Of a stretch of DNA of 39,593 nucleotides, positions 35,152 to 39,593 are shown in pieces. Location of the stretch: positions 1 to 39,593 of the forward strand of contig NZ_JAGHQW010000050.1 in the NCBI RefSeq assembly GCF_017744115.1. The letters run 5' to 3'. Source of the stretch: Salinisphaera sp. G21_0 (lineage in GTDB: Bacteria > Pseudomonadota > Gammaproteobacteria > Pseudomonadales > Endozoicomonadaceae). The position numbers and the translations under genes were made by a program. Every line of letters begins with the position of its first letter. The stretch's first letter is position 1. The notes beneath the pieces are model-generated. The model made no database searches, was not told the DNA's origin, and saw only the letters and a list, made by a program, of their open reading frames with translations.

Positions 35152-38100
35152 CTATCCTCTTTTAGGTGATTCAGAGCTATGATCCTGTGGCGGGGTGCTC
35201 ACCCTGATCTTTATTTTATCAATATATGGTTTCATTAAATCGTTGTTCAAAAGCTGCTTAGTCGGGATTTCAATGACCTCAAATCCTGCTTTTTGCAGCA
35301 GTGCGATTTTCAGCAGAGTTGAACCATTCCTGGTTTTGAAATCACCACCCACGTAATGAGACGGTCCCTGAACTTCAATCACCATGTTGTGATCTGGCAG
35401 AAGCAGGTCAACCGGAGGTAATGAGTTCAGACTCTTTTCTTCTTCAATCTTCAGAGATGGAATAGATAATTGCAGTTGATCGCGGAAGTCGACCTGGGTT
35501 TTTGAAATGGTTGTCTGATAATGGCGGATGACCGGACAAGCTCTGCCAAGCCAACTGGCGGCCATGCTCATGATGGATTGATCCTCTTCATTATCTGGCG
35601 ATGTATTTTCCAGGCGAGTTAACAGGTCATCCATGTGCTTTTCAAGCAGGTTATTTTTATTGGCATTGGAGTCTAAAGCCAATCTGGCACAGCATACCAT
35701 GACTCCCCAGAGAGACATCAGTATCTCTTGCTGAGAAAACTGAAGATTCGCACTGATTCGATAGACAAGCGATTCGAACGAAGAGGTAGCCTGGTTCAGC
35801 TCAACGAGTTCACCCAGTTTGGCCGTGGCCCACAGTAGGTTGGCAATACCCTGGGCATTAAATTGGTCTTTCTGTGCGCTCACCCGGGGCAACAGCGCAG
35901 CCACGGCCTCGTTGAGCCCTGGTGACTGCTCCTGCCCGTTATCCACCAGTTTGGCCATGGCCCATAGCAGGTTGGCGATTTCCTGTGGGTTAAAGTTCGC
36001 TTTTTGAACGATCACGCAGGTCAACAGTGTAGCCACCGCTTCGTTACACTTTGGTGTCTGTCCGTACCCGTTGTCCACCAGTTTTGCCATGGCCCACAGC
36101 AGGTTGGCGATGTCCTGGGCATTAAATTGGTCTTTCAGTGCGTTCACGCTGGGCAACAGCGCGGCCACGGCCTCTTTGAACTCTGGTGTCGGTTCCAGCC
36201 CGTTGTCCACCAGTTTCGCCATGGCCCACAGCAGGTTGCTGATAGCCTGTGGTTTATAGTGAGCTTTCTGTGTGTTTACCCGGGGCAACAGCGCGGCTAA
36301 AGCCTCTTTGAGTACTGGTGTTTGCTTCTGCCCGTTGTCCTCCAGTTTCGCCATGGCCCACAGCAGGTTGGAGATTTCCTGTGGTTTAAAGTGAGCTTTT
36401 TGTGCGTTCACGTGGGGCAACAACGCGGCCACGGCCTCTTTGAGGTCTGGTGTGTGTTCCTGCCCATTGTCCACCAGTTTGGCCATGGTCCACAGCAGGT
36501 TGCTGATAGCCTGTGGGTTAAAGTTAGCTTTCTGTGCGTTGACCTGGGGCAGCAGCGCAATGACAGCCTCTTTGAGCCCTGGTGTCCGTTCCTGGCCATT
36601 GTCCACCAGTTTGGCCATGGTCCACAGCAGGTTGCTGATAGCCTGTGGGTTAAAGTTAGCTTTCTGTGCGTTGACCTGGGGCAGCAGCGCAGTGACAGCC
36701 TCTTTGAGTCCTGGTGTCCGTTCCTGGCCGTTGTCCACCAGTTTCGCTATGGCCCACAGCAGGTTGGCGATTCCCTGTGGTTTAAATTTAGTTTTCTTTG
36801 CGTTCACGTAGGGCAACAGCGCGGCCACGGCCTCTTTGAGTCCCGGTGTCTGCTCCAGCCCGTTGTCCACCAGTTTCGCCATGGCCCACAACAGGTTGGC
36901 TATACCCTGGGCATTAAATTGGTTTATCTGTGCGTTCACGTAGGGCAACAGCGCGGCCACGGCCTCTTTGAGTCCTGGTGTCTGCTCCAGCCCGTTGTCC
37001 ACCAGTTTCGCCATGGCCCACAACAGGCTGGTGATTTCCTGTGGATTCAAGTTAGCTTTCTGTGCATTCACGTAGGGCAACAGCGCGGCCATAGCCTCGT
37101 TGAGCCCCGGTGTCCGCTCCTCTGTGTTGTCCACCAGTTTGGCCATGGTCCACAGCAGGTTGCTGATACCCTGTGTTTTAAAGTTTGCTTTCTGTGCGTT
37201 TACCTGGGGCAACAGTGCAGTGACAGCCTCTTTGAGCCCTGGTGTCCGTTCCTGGCCGTTGTCCACCAGTTTCACTATGGCCCACAGCAGGTTGGCGATT
37301 TCCTGTGGTTTAAAGTTCGCTTTCTGTGCGTTTACATGGGGCAACAATGCGGCCAGGGTCTCTTTGAGCTCTGGTGCCCGCTCCTGCCCGTTGTTCAGCA
37401 GTTTTGCCATGGCCCACAGAAGGTTGGTGATACCCTGGGCATTAAATTGGTCTTTCTGTGCGTTCATGTGGGGTAACAGCGCGGCCACGGCCTCGTTGAA
37501 CTCCGGTGTCTGCTTCTGCCCGTTGTCCACCAGTTTCGCCATGGCCCACAGCAGGTTGGCGATACCCCGGGCATCAATATTCCTGGCTTGAGGTTTTTGG
37601 CAGCAGTTAAATATTATTGCATCCAGTAGCGTTGACAATAAGTGAGCTTGAGTAAGCTTAACACGCTCATCCATGGGGTAATGAGGGGTAAAAACACCCG
37701 CTGAAGTCAATGAATGAAGTGTTGTCGTCAGGCTTCGCCAATTCCAGCTCCGTGTTGGGGTAAAGTTTTGCAGCATACGTATCAGCTGGCTTTGTTCTGC
37801 CCGGTTTAACGGTCTTTTAGCAGCTGACGTGTATTCTTTAATTGAACAGGCAAATTGACTGTGATTTTTTCCATTATAGCGATGACCGAAGTGATCCGAT
37901 TTACTCAACAGATCATCCATTATTTCCTGTTTGATGAGGGCATTAAAATCTTGAGCAGGGTTTACTGAACGGCACTGTAGATGTTGAGAAGAGGGTGTGC
38001 CAGAAGAATGGTGAAATTCATTGCGACCCGGTGCAGTACGGTGGTGATTATCCCATGGTCTGACTGTGGCATGTCTGTATCGCCCACGCCTTGAAGAAGG

Positions 38101-38178
38101 TGCAAGGCCATTCGGTTGGTTGTAACTGTTATTTGATCTTGTGTATTGACCACTGATACCAGCAGAACTTTTATCCAT
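35152..38178 (-). CDS. Copy 13: OPR-like repeat protein with RAP domain, truncated tail (1008 aa)
   Basis: The head starts MDKSSAGISGQYTRSNNSYN, of the copy 5 type. Thirteen units occupy 206-777 and RAP lies at about 921-989 (MVIEVQGPSHY, LLKIALLQKAGFEVIEIP). The protein ends at SSESPKRG: the Trp codon that follows KRG in many copies is TAG here, and about 25 bp of the downstream tail are also deleted. About 28 residues, including the basic KRKK motif, are therefore missing, while RAP is intact. Many units begin ISNLLW, and four read LLWTMAKL (units 3 with VKL variants nearby, 4, 8 and 9), a sub-family hardly seen elsewhere. Residue 39 is N in most of units 2-8, an unusually uniform block. 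Confidence 0.9.
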   Translation of the reverse strand: MDKSSAGISGQYTRSNNSYNQPNGLAPSSRRGRYRHATVRPWDNHHRTAPGRNEFHHSSGTPSSQHLQCRSVNPAQDFNALIKQEIMDDLLSKSDHFGHRYNGKNHSQFACSIKEYTSAAKRPLNRAEQSQLIRMLQNFTPTRSWNWRSLTTTLHSLTSAGVFTPHYPMDERVKLTQAHLLSTLLDAIIFNCCQKPQARNIDARGIANLLWAMAKLVDNGQKQTPEFNEAVAALLPHMNAQKDQFNAQGITNLLWAMAKLLNNGQERAPELKETLAALLPHVNAQKANFKPQEIANLLWAIVKLVDNGQERTPGLKEAVTALLPQVNAQKANFKTQGISNLLWTMAKLVDNTEERTPGLNEAMAALLPYVNAQKANLNPQEITSLLWAMAKLVDNGLEQTPGLKEAVAALLPYVNAQINQFNAQGIANLLWAMAKLVDNGLEQTPGLKEAVAALLPYVNAKKTKFKPQGIANLLWAIAKLVDNGQERTPGLKEAVTALLPQVNAQKANFNPQAISNLLWTMAKLVDNGQERTPGLKEAVIALLPQVNAQKANFNPQAISNLLWTMAKLVDNGQEHTPDLKEAVAALLPHVNAQKAHFKPQEISNLLWAMAKLEDNGQKQTPVLKEALAALLPRVNTQKAHYKPQAISNLLWAMAKLVDNGLEPTPEFKEAVAALLPSVNALKDQFNAQDIANLLWAMAKLVDNGYGQTPKCNEAVATLLTCVIVQKANFNPQEIANLLWAMAKLVDNGQEQSPGLNEAVAALLPRVSAQKDQFNAQGIANLLWATAKLGELVELNQATSSFESLVYRISANLQFSQQEILMSLWGVMVCCARLALDSNANKNNLLEKHMDDLLTRLENTSPDNEEDQSIMSMAASWLGRACPVIRHYQTTISKTQVDFRDQLQLSIPSLKIEEEKSLNSLPPVDLLLPDHNMVIEVQGPSHYVGGDFKTRNGSTLLKIALLQKAGFEVIEIPTKQLLNNDLMKPYIDKIKIRVSTPPQDHSSESPKRG
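35848..37563 (-). repeat. 13 tandem 132-bp units in copy 13
   Basis: Residue 18 in protein order: Q R R R Q Q R R H Q P Q Q. Residue 39: Q N N N Q K N N H H Q N Q. Units 7 (36640-36771) and 8 (36508-36639) share near-identical 3' halves, and units 5 and 6 are also close copies. Confidence 0.95.
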
Positions 38179-38304
38179 AATTATATTTCATTCATTCATG
38201 AAAATATGAAAAGCAGACTGCTGTTCTGCTCAGAAGTTCATTTTGCAGAAAAGTTTACTTGAGTCATGGTGGGAGGAAGGCGATTACTGGCTGTTTGTTT
38301 TCTT
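38179..38304 (-). promoter_or_regulatory. 126-bp spacer, copy 14 to copy 13
   Basis: Standard element with TATAAT before the ATG and a variant palindrome (TTTCATTCATTCATGAAA at 38186-38203). It is about 21 bp longer because copy 14 stops early. Confidence 0.5.
38212..38230 (-). terminator. Possible intrinsic terminator after copy 14
   Basis: AGCAGA/TCTGCT 6-bp stem with a 7-nt loop, followed by TTTTCATATTTT on the minus strand (T-run interrupted by C). Confidence 0.3.
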
Positions 38305-39593
38305 TTACCTTGCTGGGTTGGTTTGCTCTTGTAAATGTTCTTCGACAGTTACGTATGCAGCAGCTGCCCACCCTCTTTTAAGTGAAACAGAGTCATGACC
38401 CTGTGGCGGGATGCTTACCCTGATCTTTATTTGATCAATATATAGCTTCATTAAATCTTTCTTCAAAAGCTGGTTAGCCGGGATTTCAATGACCTCAAAT
38501 CCTGATTTTTGTAGCAGTGCGATTTTCAGCAGAGTCGAACCATTCCTAGTTTTGAAATCACCACCCACGTAATGAGACGGTCCCTGAACTTCAATCACCA
38601 TGTTGTGTTCTGGCAGAAGCAGGTCAACCGGAGGTAATGAGTTCAAACTCTTTTCTTCTTCAATCTTCAAAGATGGAATAGATGATTGGAGTTGATCGCG
38701 GAAGCCGGATTGAGGTTTTGAAATGATTGTCTGGTAATGGCAGGCGACCGGACAGGCTCTGCCAAGCCAACTGGCGGCCATGATCATGATGGCTTGATAC
38801 TCTTTATTATCTGGCGAGGTATTTTCCAGGCGATTCAACAGGTCATCCATGTGCTTTTCAAGCACATTATTTTTATTGGCATTGGAGTCTAGAGCCAGCC
38901 TGGCACAGCATACCATGACTCCCCAGAGAGACATTGATATCTCTTTCCTGGAAAACTGAAGGTTCTCACTGATTCGATAGACAAGCGATTCGAACGTAGA
39001 GGTAGCCAGTTTCAGCTCAACGAGTTCACCCAGTTTGGCCGTGGCCCAGAGCAGGTTGGCAATACCCTGGGCATTAAAGTGGTCTTTATGTGCGCTCACC
39101 CGGGGCAACAGCGTGGCCACGGTCTCGTTGAGCCCCTGCACATTGTCCACCAGTTTCGCCATGGCCCACAGCAGGTTGGTGATACCCTGGGCATGAAATT
39201 GGTCTTTCTGTGCGTTCACTTGGGGCAACAGCGCGGCCACGGCCTCGTTGAGCCCTGGTGCCCGCTCCTGACCGCTGTCCAACAGTTTCGCCATGGCCCA
39301 CAGCAGGTTGACGATTTCCTGTGGATTAAAATTACCTTTCTGTGCGTTTACGTGGGGCAACAGCGCAGCCAGGGTCGCATTGAACCCTGGTGTCCGCTCC
39401 AGCCCACTGTCCACCAGTTTTGCCGTGGCCCAGAGCAGGTTGGCAATACCCTGGGCATTAAAGTGGTCTTTATGTGCGCTCACCCGGGGCAACAGCGTGG
39501 CCACGGTCTCGTTGAGCCCCTGCACATTGTCCACCAGTTTCGCCATGGCCCACAGCAGGTTGGTGATACCCTGGGCATGAAATTGGTCTTTCT
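38305..39593 (-). CDS. Copy 14: C-terminal part of OPR-like repeat protein with RAP domain (5' end beyond window)
   Basis: The frame is open to the window edge, so 428 C-terminal residues are visible and the true start lies to the right. Internal Met codons inside a unit are not the start. The visible part holds the end of one unit, four further units, the cap IANLLWATAKLGELVEL, and RAP (LLPEHNMVIEVQGPSHY, LLKIALLQKSGFEVIEIP). Glu replaces the usual Asp in PDHN. Two units are 40 residues long, because ERTP is missing (VDNVQGLNETVATLL). The protein ends EEHLQEQTNPAR: a TAA replaces the codons that make KRKKTSSQ elsewhere, so the basic tail is lost. Confidence 0.9.
   Translation of the reverse strand, partial: KDQFHAQGITNLLWAMAKLVDNVQGLNETVATLLPRVSAHKDHFNAQGIANLLWATAKLVDSGLERTPGFNATLAALLPHVNAQKGNFNPQEIVNLLWAMAKLLDSGQERAPGLNEAVAALLPQVNAQKDQFHAQGITNLLWAMAKLVDNVQGLNETVATLLPRVSAHKDHFNAQGIANLLWATAKLGELVELKLATSTFESLVYRISENLQFSRKEISMSLWGVMVCCARLALDSNANKNNVLEKHMDDLLNRLENTSPDNKEYQAIMIMAASWLGRACPVACHYQTIISKPQSGFRDQLQSSIPSLKIEEEKSLNSLPPVDLLLPEHNMVIEVQGPSHYVGGDFKTRNGSTLLKIALLQKSGFEVIEIPANQLLKKDLMKLYIDQIKIRVSIPPQGHDSVSLKRGWAAAAYVTVEEHLQEQTNPAR
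39038..39209. repeat. 172-bp exact direct repeat with 39422-39593
   Basis: The block 39038-39209 recurs without a mismatch at 39422-39593, an offset of 384 bp. It covers the start of the cap or next unit, one 40-residue unit, and the start of the preceding unit. The second copy runs to the very edge of the window, so the full length of identity is unknown. Confidence 0.9.
39064..39593 (-). repeat. Visible units of copy 14, two of them shortened to 120 bp
   Basis: Unit lengths from the edge inwards are a partial unit, then 40, 44, 44 and 40 residues. Residue 39 (aligned) reads Q, H, N, Q, H. The 40-residue units lack four residues in the turn around residues 16-20. Confidence 0.9.

Overview
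The window is one tandem array of a single protein family on the minus strand. It holds twelve complete genes and one cut gene at each edge. Copies are numbered 1 to 14 from left to right; transcription runs right to left, so copy 14 is the most upstream. No RNA gene, insertion sequence, CRISPR array or unrelated gene was seen. Long intronless genes separated by only 59 to 166 bp, all co-oriented, point to a bacterium. A gammaproteobacterium living with eukaryotic hosts (for example an Endozoicomonas-, Coxiella- or Legionella-like lineage) is my guess from the protein style; nothing in the window proves it.

Every complete copy has the same plan. (1) A head of about 205 residues starts MD(R/K)xSAGIS, is rich in Ser/Asn/Arg/Gly, and passes into a conserved helical part. 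(2) A run of 7 to 16 almost identical 44-residue (132 bp) helical units follows, with the core IANLLWAMAKLVDNGQ. (3) A half unit (IANLLWATAKLGELVEL) caps the run. (4) A conserved tail of about 250 residues contains a RAP domain (motif VDLLLPDHN-MVIEVQGPSHY, then LLKIALLQKAGFEVIEIP). (5) A short, usually very basic C-terminus ends the protein. Helical repeats with an (A/N)xLWAxAKL core followed by RAP match the octotricopeptide-repeat (OPR)/RAP architecture known from organellar RNA-binding proteins of algae and apicomplexans. The most economical reading is a family of modular, possibly sequence-specific RNA-binding proteins.

Copies differ mainly in unit number (lengths step by exact multiples of 44 residues) and at a few positions in each unit: residue 18 (R/Q/W/H/P/L/K/S) and residues 38-44 (DQFIPQH, DQFNAQG, AHFKPQE or ANFKPQE types). 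This resembles the diversification of TALE, PPR and PUF arrays. Frozen whole-unit duplications and mosaic head/tail blocks show that the array evolves by unequal exchange and gene conversion. The spacers are near copies of one another: each has a palindrome and a TATAAT string directly before the ATG, no clear Shine-Dalgarno sequence, and often a small hairpin with a T-run. Function, target and cellular location are inferences.
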